Below, in pieces: positions 41,463 through 50,938 of a stretch of DNA of 64,000 nucleotides. The translations under genes were made by a program, and so were the position numbers. Under the pieces are notes generated by a model that was not told the DNA's origin, did not search any database, and saw only the letters and a program-made list of their open reading frames with translations. How positions within the stretch are numbered: position 1 is the first letter of the stretch; each line of letters starts with the position of its first letter. The DNA is from Rhodoferax sp. (lineage in GTDB: Bacteria; Pseudomonadota; Gammaproteobacteria; Burkholderiales; Burkholderiaceae_C), in NCBI RefSeq assembly GCF_018780565.1, contig NZ_JADMJN010000010.1:186001-250000 (forward strand), read 5' to 3'.

Positions 41463-41933
41463 ATGGATTCGGCCGAAGAAACCAACCATCCGGCTCCGCA
41501 CACATCGGGGGGCTCGACTGAGGCTCCCGACATGTCGGTGCAGGCCAAGGAATATCTTGCTGCGTGCATCAACGATCTCTGGCAAGAGTTTGAGACTCAG
41601 GCACAGGATATGTCCTGGATGGCGCCAACGCACCGCGCCGTACCCTCGCAGGCATTGGGTCGAATCAAGTCAATTTGCCAGCACATACCCGAACTCTTTG
41701 GCGCCATGCAGGCGGTTGGCGCGACCCATTCAGCCGTGCCGCGTGAAGCCCTCGCCATGGCACTGAAGAAGTTCCGCGTCGATCTGGATCCGTATGAATG
41801 CAAGGAAGTGGTGACCATGCTTGCCGGCATCGCCAACGGCGGACGATCCGGCTTCGATTCGGTCATTCGCAACAGAAAGAAGGGGGGCGCTGCCCCAGCC
41901 TCTGCCTTGCCTTGGGGCGCCGGGTCGGAATAA
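41463..41933 (+). CDS. Hypothetical protein, soluble and helical
   Basis: The 156-residue product has a disordered, acidic, Ser/Thr/Pro-rich N-terminus (about 25 residues), a helical middle (QAKEYLAACINDLWQEFETQ) and a basic C-terminal patch (RNRKKGG). No family is recognised. It has its own promoter and is convergent with a small exported protein gene. Nothing links it functionally to the glycolate genes upstream. Confidence 0.65.
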   Translation: MDSAEETNHPAPHTSGGSTEAPDMSVQAKEYLAACINDLWQEFETQAQDMSWMAPTHRAVPSQALGRIKSICQHIPELFGAMQAVGATHSAVPREALAMALKKFRVDLDPYECKEVVTMLAGIANGGRSGFDSVIRNRKKGGAAPASALPWGAGSE

Positions 41934-41968
41934 GGCCTGGGTGCCTGGACGCCAACTTGTCGATCAGC

Positions 41969-42247
41969 TTAGCCGCCGCGGCATTCGCGCCCAACCTTCT
42001 GACCAGCTTCGCCACCTGTGGCTTGAGGGTTGCCCTTGACCTTGCCCGAGGACATCAAGCTCGTGACCGCTTCCGTGGATGCTTTGCGAATGCCCTCCGG
42101 GCCTTTTTGGCAAAGCGACTTTAGATCGGGATTGGAGGCCTTGATCGAGGCCACCACAGCATCCACTTCCGCCGGATCCGCTGCGGGCTGCGCAAACGAA
42201 GGCGCAAGCGCAAGGGAGAAGGACAAAAATGCAATTTTTCTAATCAT
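41969..42247 (-). CDS. Small exported hypothetical protein
   Basis: From ATG 42247, which follows a perfect AAGGAG site, the 92 residues start with a signal peptide (MIRKIAFLSFSLALAPSFAQ). The mature part contains SLCQKGPEGIRKASTEAVTSLMSSGKVKG and ends in a Gly-rich segment with one more Cys. The family is not recognised; a periplasmic location is inferred from the signal. It follows the reductase gene on the same strand at 83 bp distance. Confidence 0.7.
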   Translation of the reverse strand: MIRKIAFLSFSLALAPSFAQPAADPAEVDAVVASIKASNPDLKSLCQKGPEGIRKASTEAVTSLMSSGKVKGNPQATGGEAGQKVGRECRGG

Positions 42248-42329
42248 GAGATCTCCTTGGGGTATTGAGCATATGGGGCAGTATGCAGCGTCTGGCAGCC
42301 ATTCCCGGCGCACCGCCCACGTCAGTCTA

Positions 42330-44534
42330 TTAGACCTTTACAGCCTTGAGCGCCTTGCTGACAGCGGCTTTCCGGACCGCTGGCTTCTTGGCCACGGCCT
42401 TGGGCGCCACCGTCTTCGAGGCTACCTTCCTGGCTGCAGTCTTGACCGTCGCCTTCTTCGCCGGGGCCTTTCTGGCAACTGCCTTGACGACCTTGGCCGG
42501 GCTGGCACCCTTCCAAGTCAGGCGCGCCTTCTTGGCCAGTGTCACGACCTTGGCGATGTCTTCGTCGGAGAAAACACCCTTGACGCCCGAGATGGCCGCC
42601 AGCTTCATACCGTGCTTCAAGCCCAATTTGTAGATTTCCTTGACCTTTTCCCATTCGGTGTCACGTCCGATGGTGAAGACTTCAAAGCGGCCTTCCAGCG
42701 CCAGCACCACGGTTTCTGCCAGGCAGGCAAAAATCACGTTGTCAGGCAAGCCGATGCTCTTCATGTTCACCTTGGAGGGCAACTCAATCTCGCCCGACTC
42801 GATCACCAGCACGTCAGGGCGCTTGGCCACCTCCTTGGCCGGCAGGTCCAGCGGGCGCGCCACATCGGTGATGACGCAGCCTGGTTTGACCTTCATGATG
42901 TCAAGGATCTCCTTGCCAGCACCGGAGGTCGACGTGACGATCATGTCCATGTCCGCCAGCAAATCGTTGTAGGCGATGGTAGTGAACACCTTGGCACCGG
43001 GCGTCTCCTTCAGGATGGAGGCCTTGAGTTCGTCAAGCTTGCTCAAGGTGCGACCGGCCAGATAGACCTCGTCAAAGGTCATGGCGAGCAGGCGGGCGCT
43101 GACTGAACCAATGGAGCCTGAAGCACCAATGACCATGGTCTTGGCTGCTACCTTGCCGTTCTTGTCCTTGCTTACCAAACCCATGCGGCGCATGGCGTCG
43201 GCCGCCGCCCACAGCGCCCCCGACGCCGAATAGCTATTGCCTGTGGTGATAGGGATGCTGGAGCGGCGCGCCACAGTTACACCTGCATCGCCCACCACCT
43301 TGGTAAAGGCTCCCAGCCCCATGATCTGCGCACCTTTTTTCTCGGCCATCTTGGCCGCCAGCAACAGCCGGCGGTAGGTGAACTCGGGGCTGCGCGAGAG
43401 CATTTCTTTGGGTGTGCCGCCCACCGAAATCAGCCAGCCTTCGGCCTCTGCGCCGGTCGGTGAAATGATGTTGTCCATCTTGCAGTAGACAAAGGGCGGC
43501 ATGTGCGCGGCCAGCCGCTCCACCTGGTCCATCACAAACTTGGGCGTGGACGCGGGAATAGGAAAACCCTTCTTGATGTAGTCCTGACTCAGGGGATGCA
43601 CCACAAAGGCAAAACGGCGAATGTTGCGGAACTTGCCCGTGGGGTGCAGCAGGCGCGGCTGAATGTCCAGCTCAGTCAGGATTTCATCAAAATCATCGTC
43701 AGAGACTTCCTCGGAGGGTTTCTCCAACGCTGCCAGAATCATGGCCTCCAGCGTGTTGATGCCCACCACTTTTTCAAACAGTTTGGGCGAGACATCGATC
43801 ACCAGATTGACCTTGCACTTGGTGAAAAAAGCCAGCCGTTCATCATCCACGGCCGATGTAATGAGGGTCTTGCCCTCCAGATTGGCGGCATTGCCCACAG
43901 CCTTGATTTCCGCAAAGGTACCCACCACCACATGCGATTTGGCAACCGCGCTACCCAGGCGCTGGTTTTTGAACCCCGCCAGCGAGGACTCCAGCATCTG
44001 CCCGGGGCGCCCGCCCAGCATCAGTTCGCTGCCCTTGGCATAAAGCTCCAGTTGCTCCAGCGAACCCAGCATGGCCGGCGTGCCGGTTTGTACCAGCGCG
44101 TCGGCAAAGCTCAGGTTCTTGGTGTAGTCGGACATGGCCACCGCCATGTCGTAGTTGCGCATGCCCGAGAGAAACAACACCAGGTTGTTGTTGAAGTAGC
44201 TGCCCAGCTCCTTTTGCACATGACGCACGGCGCGCACTTGCAACAGGCGTCGAAGGGTAGCGCCCGTGGTGACCGGCACACGGGTCACGACATTGGTCAA
44301 ACGTTGGGTTTCCTTGTTGGTGACCGTTCGCAGACCCACGTGATAGTGGTCGCTGATTTCCCCCAGGCCGATGGCATCGGCAGTGGCCTGGTGGCGGCGC
44401 ATCAACTCCCAGGCTTTGCCCGTGTCCTGATCGGCGCCCAGACGACGCACTGAAAAGCTTTGACCCAAGAAATCGGTCTTGAACTCAAAATCCTGCTTGG
44501 ACGAACCAAGTGTCACCGTCACTACTTTTTTCAT
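42330..44534 (-). CDS. Acyl-ACP/acyl-CoA reductase-like protein with N-terminal extension and Lys-rich tail
   Basis: The 734-residue protein starts at ATG 44534, nine nt after GAGG. Residues about 300-640 resemble cyanobacterial long-chain acyl-ACP reductase (AAR). They show GLGAFTKVV near 407, ITTGNSYSA near 428, the NADPH-binding GASGSIGS at 470-477, and IFACLAETVVLALEG near 601-615, in which C604 aligns with the cysteine that forms the acyl-thioester in AAR. The first 300 residues are unassigned. The last 55 are an Ala/Lys-rich, histone-like repeat. It lies 61 bp downstream of an alcohol dehydrogenase gene, suggesting acyl thioester to aldehyde to alcohol. Function is inferred. Confidence 0.65.
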   Translation of the reverse strand: MKKVVTVTLGSSKQDFEFKTDFLGQSFSVRRLGADQDTGKAWELMRRHQATADAIGLGEISDHYHVGLRTVTNKETQRLTNVVTRVPVTTGATLRRLLQVRAVRHVQKELGSYFNNNLVLFLSGMRNYDMAVAMSDYTKNLSFADALVQTGTPAMLGSLEQLELYAKGSELMLGGRPGQMLESSLAGFKNQRLGSAVAKSHVVVGTFAEIKAVGNAANLEGKTLITSAVDDERLAFFTKCKVNLVIDVSPKLFEKVVGINTLEAMILAALEKPSEEVSDDDFDEILTELDIQPRLLHPTGKFRNIRRFAFVVHPLSQDYIKKGFPIPASTPKFVMDQVERLAAHMPPFVYCKMDNIISPTGAEAEGWLISVGGTPKEMLSRSPEFTYRRLLLAAKMAEKKGAQIMGLGAFTKVVGDAGVTVARRSSIPITTGNSYSASGALWAAADAMRRMGLVSKDKNGKVAAKTMVIGASGSIGSVSARLLAMTFDEVYLAGRTLSKLDELKASILKETPGAKVFTTIAYNDLLADMDMIVTSTSGAGKEILDIMKVKPGCVITDVARPLDLPAKEVAKRPDVLVIESGEIELPSKVNMKSIGLPDNVIFACLAETVVLALEGRFEVFTIGRDTEWEKVKEIYKLGLKHGMKLAAISGVKGVFSDEDIAKVVTLAKKARLTWKGASPAKVVKAVARKAPAKKATVKTAARKVASKTVAPKAVAKKPAVRKAAVSKALKAVKV

Positions 44535-44595
44535 GAACTTCATCCTCTTTATTTTTTCAACCAGACCACTCAATCAACTCACATCCCGCCAACGC

Positions 44596-45864
44596 TCAAA
44601 CGGCTTTCCTGCGCCGCGGTGATGGTGCGGGTTTTTTCGCTTTGGGCAATACCTGGCGAATGATGTCTTCACACACCGCCTGCGTCATGTAACGCGGCAC
44701 GGGATAGCCGGTATGCGCCTCATGGCAGGCAGCCTTGGCCAGTTCGGGAATATCGGCCTCACGCAGGGCATCCAGACAGGTCGGAATGCCGAGGTCTGCA
44801 TTGAGCTGGTCAATGGCGTCAAGAAACTTTTGCGCCAGCACCTCGCTGGATTCATCCTCGTGACCGACCTTGGCACGCAGTGCCAGCAAGGCCAGGCGCT
44901 CGGTGATAACCGGGCTGGAATACTTCAGCACAAAGGGCAGCATGATGGCATTGGCAAGGCCATGCGGCGTGTGGTACAGCCCACCGAACTGGTGCGAGAT
45001 GGCATGCACGTACCCGACATTGGCGCGGGTAAAGGCAAAACCCGCGTAAGTCGAGGCCAGCGCCATTTTTTCGCGGGCAGCCAGGTTTTTACCGTCCTTG
45101 TAGGCCACCCGCAAATTTTCAAAGATCAAACCCACTGCCGACAAGGCCATGCCGTCTGAATAGGGCGTGGCCCAGTTTCCGACAAAGGCCTCGATGGCGT
45201 GGGTCAGCGCGTCCATACCGGTCGCGGCAGTAATGGACGGCGGCAGACCCGTCATGAGCAAGGGGTCCAGCGCTGCCATCTTGGGCACGATGCGAGGATC
45301 GACGATCACCAGTTTCTTGTGCGAATCAGGGTCCGAGATGACGGCAGCTACGGTGACTTCGGAGCCCGTGCCCGCCGTGGTGGGCACGGCATAAATTTTG
45401 AGGGGAGCACGCAAACCCTTGAAGTAGCCTGCCAGTTGACGGGGATGCTTGTTGTTCGCCACAGCCACGGCAATCGCCTTGGCTGCATCCATCGAAGAGC
45501 CGCCGCCAAAGGCCACGATGGCATCACAGTCATGCGCTTTGCAGAAATCAATGCCTTTTTCAACCAGGGGAATGGGTGCATCGGGCGTCATTTCGTCGAA
45601 CACCACGAACTGCGCACCGCCTGCGGTCAAGGCATCCGTCAGGTCCTTGAGCAAGCCCAATCGGGAGACATTGGTGCCAGTGACGATCAGAATCTTGTGG
45701 TGACCAAAACCCGCAATCGCCTGCCCGAGCCTGCCGCTGGAGCCGGGGCCGACCAACAAGGTGGGTTGGGGAATGGGAATGAACCGGGTCACCAGTCCAG
45801 CGCCCCGCATCAACGCCCCCAAGCCAGCAGCGCGAACCGAGTCGCTCATCAAGTTGGAAATCAA
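44596..45864 (-). CDS. Iron-containing alcohol dehydrogenase
   Basis: A 422-residue group III alcohol dehydrogenase. It has the cofactor motif GGGSSMDAAKA near residue 135 and metal-binding histidines in GYVHAISHQFGGLYHTPHGLANAI near 290-313. The family reversibly reduces aldehydes with NAD(P)H. A TTG at 45864 follows AAGGAGAG by 7 nt and is preferred over ATG 45849, which lacks a site. Cotranscription with the downstream reductase-like gene suggests it acts on the aldehyde made by that protein. Confidence 0.88.
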   Translation of the reverse strand: MISNLMSDSVRAAGLGALMRGAGLVTRFIPIPQPTLLVGPGSSGRLGQAIAGFGHHKILIVTGTNVSRLGLLKDLTDALTAGGAQFVVFDEMTPDAPIPLVEKGIDFCKAHDCDAIVAFGGGSSMDAAKAIAVAVANNKHPRQLAGYFKGLRAPLKIYAVPTTAGTGSEVTVAAVISDPDSHKKLVIVDPRIVPKMAALDPLLMTGLPPSITAATGMDALTHAIEAFVGNWATPYSDGMALSAVGLIFENLRVAYKDGKNLAAREKMALASTYAGFAFTRANVGYVHAISHQFGGLYHTPHGLANAIMLPFVLKYSSPVITERLALLALRAKVGHEDESSEVLAQKFLDAIDQLNADLGIPTCLDALREADIPELAKAACHEAHTGYPVPRYMTQAVCEDIIRQVLPKAKKPAPSPRRRKAV

Positions 45865-46012
45865 GAAATCTCTCCTTGGCAATTTGCTAAAGACTTGCAG
45901 CATATTACGCCTTTGATGCCCATGGTTGGGGCAACACCTTAAACACGGGCAAACCCTGATGGTGCGGGCTGCCACCCAGCGCAGGATAGACCGACTGAAC
46001 GGGACGCCCGGG

Positions 46013-46018
46013 TAAAAT
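46013..46018 (+). promoter_or_regulatory. -10 element (TAAAAT) upstream of the TPR-oxygenase gene
   Basis: TAAAAT lies 24 bp before ATG 46042. No convincing -35 element is present. It argues against a TTG start at 46018. Confidence 0.35.
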
Positions 46019-46041
46019 TGGGCCTATCTGCCATCGCGAAT

Positions 46042-47868
46042 ATGAAGGCAGCGGCAACCGGAATGCCGCCGCTGAGCGAAAGCGCAACCGAAACAGAACA
46101 AGGTGCCCCATTGAATCAAATTGTGTCGAACACCACGGGTCAAAAGCTCCAGCAAGCCGTTGCACTCCATGCCCAGGGCAATGTCGAACTGGCCAAAATT
46201 CTGTATCTGGATGTGCTGAAGACCTTGCCGGGTGAATTCAACGCCCTGCACTACCTGGGCATGATCGAGACCCAGGCGGGCAATCTTGAGGCGGCCCTGT
46301 CCCTGCTGAGCCAGGCCGTGAAGGCCAATCCCCAAAGCGTCGATGCTCTCAACAACTTTGCCTATGTGCAGCAGCTTTTGGGACATGTCACGCAGGCCCT
46401 GGCCTCGTACGAGCAGGCACTGCAACTCAACCCGCGCGATATCGGCATTCTGAACAACCTGGGCCTGTTGCTCAAACAACTCCAGCGCATGCCCGAGGCC
46501 CTGGCTGCGTTCGACCGGGCGCTGCTGGTCAACCCAACCCATGTCGACATCCTGTGCAATCGCGGCAACGTCCTGCAGCACATGGGGCGGGCAGAAGACG
46601 CCCTGGCCAACTACGACCTCGCGCTGAAACTGGCCCCCAACAATGTGGTGGTGCTCAACAACAAAAGCACGGCACTCAGCGACCTCTTGCGCAACGAAGA
46701 AGCCCTGGCCATTTGCGATCAGGCCATTGCCATCAGCCCCGACTACGCGCAGGCCTGGGCGGATCGCGGTACAGCCCTGCGCAACCTGGACCGCACCAAG
46801 GAAGCGGTTGAGAGTTTCCGGCGCGCACTGGCCATCGATCCCGCATTGCTGAAAGCGCAGGTCAACCTGGCCAGCATTTGCGTCAGCGACCCCGACCATG
46901 CAGAACTTGGAATACAGGAGAGCAGAAAGAGCCTGCGTATGTTTCTGAACACCGAATTCCGGCAAGGAGGGAAAGGCGCTGTTCGGGCCGGATTTCCAAA
47001 ATTTCGCCTGAAACATGACTTGCAACAAGCTGCTTACCTGCAGGCACGAGGATATGAGATCGCGGGTACGGCGCAGTTTGTGGACACGGGCCACAAGCTC
47101 CTGGATCAGCAATGCGATGCGGGCAACAGTGATTTCATTTCGATTGCGCCGAACGAGCTTGCGCTTTTGATGCCTTACCTGGCCGCCGAGCATGTGTTTG
47201 AGATGCCCGTCCTGAAAACCACCTGCCTGAATCCAGAGAACGACTGGCAGGCGCTCGAAGATGCCTACCTGAAGGCGACACCCGAAATACTGTACATCGA
47301 TAACTTCCTTTCCAAAGAAGCCTTGCAGGCTTTTCGCGACTTTGGTCTGCTATCCAAAGTCTGGCTCAAGGAATACGTCAACAGTTATCTGGGTGCCTTT
47401 GCCAACCAGGGCTTCGTCAGCCCCCTGCATTTGCAGTTGGCCCGCGAACTCAAGCAAAAAATGCCGAGGATTTTCAAGGACTATTCCCTGAACCAGCTCT
47501 GGGGCTTCAAATACGATGCCACCCTGGGCAAGGGCATCAATGTGCATGCCGATTTTGCCAAGGTGAATCTCAATTTCTGGTTGACCCCCAGCGAGTACAA
47601 CCTGGACCCGGCATCTGGTGGCTTGAAGGTATACGACGTTCCGGCGCCAGCGAACTGGACTTTTCAGGAATACAACGCCGACGCGAAAGTCATCTATGAG
47701 TTCCTGGCCAAACACCAATCGGGCCACGTCACAGTTCCTCATCGGGGCAACCGCGCCGTGCTTTTCAACTCAGCCCTGTTCCACGAGACCGACACGATCA
47801 GGTTTGTGGAAGGTTATGAAAGTCGCCGCATCAACATGACCTACCTGTTTGGCCGACAACTCTGGTAA
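46042..47868 (+). CDS. TPR-repeat protein fused to a 2-oxoglutarate/Fe(II) oxygenase-like domain
   Basis: The 608-residue protein has about seven tetratricopeptide repeats (residues 33-280, with signatures such as ALASYEQALQLNP and ALAAFDRALLVNP). A linker follows, then a C-terminal domain with the iron ligands H502-x-D504 (INVHADFAKVNLNFWLTP) and H581 (SALFHETD), plus an Arg near 595 for 2-oxoglutarate. This suggests a hydroxylase of a protein, peptide or glycan held by the TPR superhelix. The substrate is unknown. ATG 46042 is favoured, but TTG 46018 cannot be excluded. Confidence 0.8.
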   Translation: MKAAATGMPPLSESATETEQGAPLNQIVSNTTGQKLQQAVALHAQGNVELAKILYLDVLKTLPGEFNALHYLGMIETQAGNLEAALSLLSQAVKANPQSVDALNNFAYVQQLLGHVTQALASYEQALQLNPRDIGILNNLGLLLKQLQRMPEALAAFDRALLVNPTHVDILCNRGNVLQHMGRAEDALANYDLALKLAPNNVVVLNNKSTALSDLLRNEEALAICDQAIAISPDYAQAWADRGTALRNLDRTKEAVESFRRALAIDPALLKAQVNLASICVSDPDHAELGIQESRKSLRMFLNTEFRQGGKGAVRAGFPKFRLKHDLQQAAYLQARGYEIAGTAQFVDTGHKLLDQQCDAGNSDFISIAPNELALLMPYLAAEHVFEMPVLKTTCLNPENDWQALEDAYLKATPEILYIDNFLSKEALQAFRDFGLLSKVWLKEYVNSYLGAFANQGFVSPLHLQLARELKQKMPRIFKDYSLNQLWGFKYDATLGKGINVHADFAKVNLNFWLTPSEYNLDPASGGLKVYDVPAPANWTFQEYNADAKVIYEFLAKHQSGHVTVPHRGNRAVLFNSALFHETDTIRFVEGYESRRINMTYLFGRQLW

Positions 47869-47902
47869 GCACTTTTGCCACATTTCGCGAGAACCCGTCA
47901 CC

Positions 47903-48961
47903 ATGACCTTTCCTACTGCTCTTGAGAACCTGAACATCGTCTCGCAAGCCACGCTGCCGTCACCCGCGCAGCTGCACGAGGACATCGCCCCCAGCCCCGA
48001 GGCAACCCGAACGGTCAGCCAGGCGCGTCAGACCCTGTGCCAGATTCTGCAGGGGCAGAACTCGCGGCTGTTTGTGGTGGTGGGGCCCTGCTCCATCCAC
48101 GACCCCCTGGCTGCCATGGAGTACGCGCACAAGCTCAAGGCCCTGGCCGACGAACTTTCAGACGAGATCGTCATAGTGATGCGCGTCTACTTCGAAAAGC
48201 CGCGTACGACCGTGGGCTGGAAAGGCCTCATCAACGATCCGCGCATGGATGACTCCTTTGACATCGAAGAGGGTCTGCGCATCGCCCGACGGCTGCTGGT
48301 CAGCATCAACGAACTGGGTCTGCCCTGCGGGACCGAAGCTCTGGACCCGATCACACCCCAGTACCTGGGCGACCTGATTGCCTGGAGCGCCATCGGCGCT
48401 CGCACCACCGAGAGCCAGACCCACCGGGAACTCGCCAGCGGCCTGTCTTCACCGGTCGGATTCAAGAACGGCACCGATGGCGATCTGGAGGTTGCCTTGA
48501 ATGCCATGCTCTCCGCCGCCCAGCCTCACGCCTTTCTGGGTATCAACGGTGCAGGCCAGGTGGCAGTTACCCAAACCCGGGGCAATGCCTTTGGGCATCT
48601 CATCCTGCGCGGTGGCGCCACGCCCAACTACGACTCGGTTGCCGTGGCGCAAGCTGAAGCTGCCTTGGCAATTGCCAGGCTGCCGGTCAACATCGTGGTC
48701 GATTGCAGCCATGGCAACTCCCGCAAGAACCACGCCCTGCAAGCTCTCGTGCTGAAGGACGTCGTCCACCAGGTGGCGGATGGCAACCGCGCCATCAAAG
48801 GCGTGATGCTGGAATCCAACCTGTTCGAAGGCAACCAGAAACTCGGTCGCCCACAGGATTTGCGCTACGGCGTCTCGATCACCGACGCCTGCATGGACTG
48901 GGATACGACTGCCGCGTGTCTGCGTGAAGCGGCTGCGCGGCTGCGCTCAATCCCGCACTGA
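47903..48961 (+). CDS. aroG: 3-deoxy-7-phosphoheptulonate (DAHP) synthase, class I
   Basis: A 352-residue enzyme joining phosphoenolpyruvate and erythrose 4-phosphate in the first step of aromatic amino acid synthesis. GPCSIHD near residues 62-68, RVYFEKPRTTVGWKGLINDP near 95-114 with the active-site Lys, and DCSHGNSRKNHAL near 270-282 are intact. Class I beta members are inhibited by Phe or Tyr; which applies is not readable, so the symbol could equally be aroF. The gene follows the TPR gene by 34 bp. Confidence 0.94.
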   Translation: MTFPTALENLNIVSQATLPSPAQLHEDIAPSPEATRTVSQARQTLCQILQGQNSRLFVVVGPCSIHDPLAAMEYAHKLKALADELSDEIVIVMRVYFEKPRTTVGWKGLINDPRMDDSFDIEEGLRIARRLLVSINELGLPCGTEALDPITPQYLGDLIAWSAIGARTTESQTHRELASGLSSPVGFKNGTDGDLEVALNAMLSAAQPHAFLGINGAGQVAVTQTRGNAFGHLILRGGATPNYDSVAVAQAEAALAIARLPVNIVVDCSHGNSRKNHALQALVLKDVVHQVADGNRAIKGVMLESNLFEGNQKLGRPQDLRYGVSITDACMDWDTTAACLREAAARLRSIPH

Positions 48962-49107
48962 AGTGAGTTCCGATATTGACGCTGCGCCGCACAGATTTCT
49001 TACATTTTTCCCGTGCAGCGGCAGAGAACTACTGCAATAGAATCGGCTGATCTTGCGATCCACGCCCTGTTTGAGCGGCCGACGGTCGTGCTTCTTGCTT
49101 GGGACTC

Positions 49108-50829
49108 ATGATTGAATTGCCGATTCGCGTTGCAGCCCCTGACGTCAGTCATGTCGATGCACTGGCAAGCGGAACCCGATTGGGCGAGTTCGAAATCCTG
49201 GGGCTGATTGGCGTGGGTGGATTCGGGATGGTCTACCGCGCCTACGACCATTCACTGCAACGCGACGTTGCCATCAAGGAGTACCTGCCTTCGACTTTGG
49301 CCGGTCGACGCGAGGGCACACTGAATATTTCGGTGCGTACGCCCGCCGACCATGAAACCTTCCGCATCGGCCTGCAGTCTTTCGTGGACGAAGCGCGTAT
49401 GCTGGCCCGGTTCGAGCACCCCTCCCTGGTTCGGGTCTTGCGGTTTTGGGAGGCCAATGACACCGCCTACATGGTGATGCCGCTGTACCGTGGCATGACA
49501 CTCAAGCAGGCCCGAATGCGAATGCAGATGCCGCCTCCGGAGGCCTGGTTGCGCAAAGTGATGTGGGCCATTCTGGGCGCACTCAAGGTCCTGCACCGTG
49601 GCAATGCCCTGCACCGGGACATCTCACCCGACAACATATTCCTGCAGGATGTCGGCCCGCCGGTCCTGCTCGATCTGGGCGCAGCCCGACTGGCGCTGGG
49701 TGACAGCGTCAAACAGGAAACCATCCTGCTCAAGGTCAACTTTGCACCCATTGAGCAATATGGCGATGTCGACGACATGCCACAAGGTCCGTGGACCGAT
49801 CTTTACTCGCTGGCCGCCGTAGTGCACGGCATGCTCTGCAACCAGGCGCCGCTGCCGGCCACAGTCCGCATCGTCAAGGACACCATGCCGACCTTTGCCA
49901 ACGTCGCCAAGACCGTGGCCGAGGAGTTCGGGCAAAGCTACTCTGCGGAATTTGTTGCCGGCATGGCCTGGGCACTCAATACCCAACCACAGGACCGCCC
50001 ACAGTCGATTCAGGAGTTCACCCGTGCCCTCAAGCTCAGCACCCCCAACGGCATGTCATCCTTTGACTGGCGCGTGGAACTCGGTGCGGCCGGCCTGCCC
50101 AACGGCGACCTGCTGCAACTGGCCGGTGCGCCACAGGCCGATGGCCCAGGCCGAACGGACCGCGCTCAATATGAGTATTTGCCCACGCAACAGATCAAAT
50201 CCACAGGGATCAAGCCCGCTGCCGGCAAGGACCAGGACAAAAAGAATATCCTCTCAGCGCCTCCGGCAACGCCCGCCCCCGCCCGTCGTCGGCCCTATGT
50301 CATGTGGCTTGCAATGTCATCGCTGGCGATCCTCGTCCTGCTGGCAGCTACTGCGGGATGGCGTGGTTTTACCAGCAGAACACCCGTACCGGCCGCCGGA
50401 CCCTCACCGAACCAGCCTGCGCCGACCCTGGAAACCATTCCCGCCGCTGCCCCCGCCCTCACCTCGGCCGGCGCCACTGCCGATTCATCACCGCCCCCAG
50501 TGCCGCAAACGCCGAAACCAAGCAAGGCCACCAAACCAGGTACCACGCGCACCAACACACCCGCCACGCCCCTCAGGCCTGGGTTGCCGACCACCCCAGA
50601 GCAGACAGGATCAACATCTGCGCAAGCGCCACGTGAGACATTGCCCAAGCCATCCCCCAAACCCGAACCAGCCGCGCTGACGGCGGAAAAAGTCTGCGCA
50701 GACAGCAATTTCGTAACCCGCCCCATGTGCCTGTACCGCGCTTGCCAGCGGCCAGAGCTGGCGAGCACCACCAGTTGCATTGAATTTGAGCGGCAGCAGA
50801 AACGCAACGCAGAGACCCCCAACAGGTAA
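49108..50829 (+). CDS. Membrane Ser/Thr protein kinase (PknB-like)
   Basis: A 573-residue kinase. The glycine-rich loop GVGGFGMVYRA lies at residues 36-46, catalytic Lys57 (DVAIK), HRDISPDN at 169-176 and D189-L-G in place of D-F-G. A single membrane helix (about 396-417) is followed by a long Pro/Thr/Ala-rich periplasmic segment and a terminal motif with four Cys. The layout is that of a sensor kinase reading the envelope. The next gene encodes a lytic transglycosylase, hinting at a cell-wall link. ATG 49108 is used rather than TTG 49099. Confidence 0.88.
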   Translation: MIELPIRVAAPDVSHVDALASGTRLGEFEILGLIGVGGFGMVYRAYDHSLQRDVAIKEYLPSTLAGRREGTLNISVRTPADHETFRIGLQSFVDEARMLARFEHPSLVRVLRFWEANDTAYMVMPLYRGMTLKQARMRMQMPPPEAWLRKVMWAILGALKVLHRGNALHRDISPDNIFLQDVGPPVLLDLGAARLALGDSVKQETILLKVNFAPIEQYGDVDDMPQGPWTDLYSLAAVVHGMLCNQAPLPATVRIVKDTMPTFANVAKTVAEEFGQSYSAEFVAGMAWALNTQPQDRPQSIQEFTRALKLSTPNGMSSFDWRVELGAAGLPNGDLLQLAGAPQADGPGRTDRAQYEYLPTQQIKSTGIKPAAGKDQDKKNILSAPPATPAPARRRPYVMWLAMSSLAILVLLAATAGWRGFTSRTPVPAAGPSPNQPAPTLETIPAAAPALTSAGATADSSPPPVPQTPKPSKATKPGTTRTNTPATPLRPGLPTTPEQTGSTSAQAPRETLPKPSPKPEPAALTAEKVCADSNFVTRPMCLYRACQRPELASTTSCIEFERQQKRNAETPNR

Positions 50830-50938
50830 GCACCGCGGCTTGAGCCTGCGCAAAAAATTCCCGAAAAAGCGGGAATCCTTCCTCATTGAGCGCATAACCA
50901 TCTGTCACAACACGCCCAAAGCACCGATACTGAAAACT

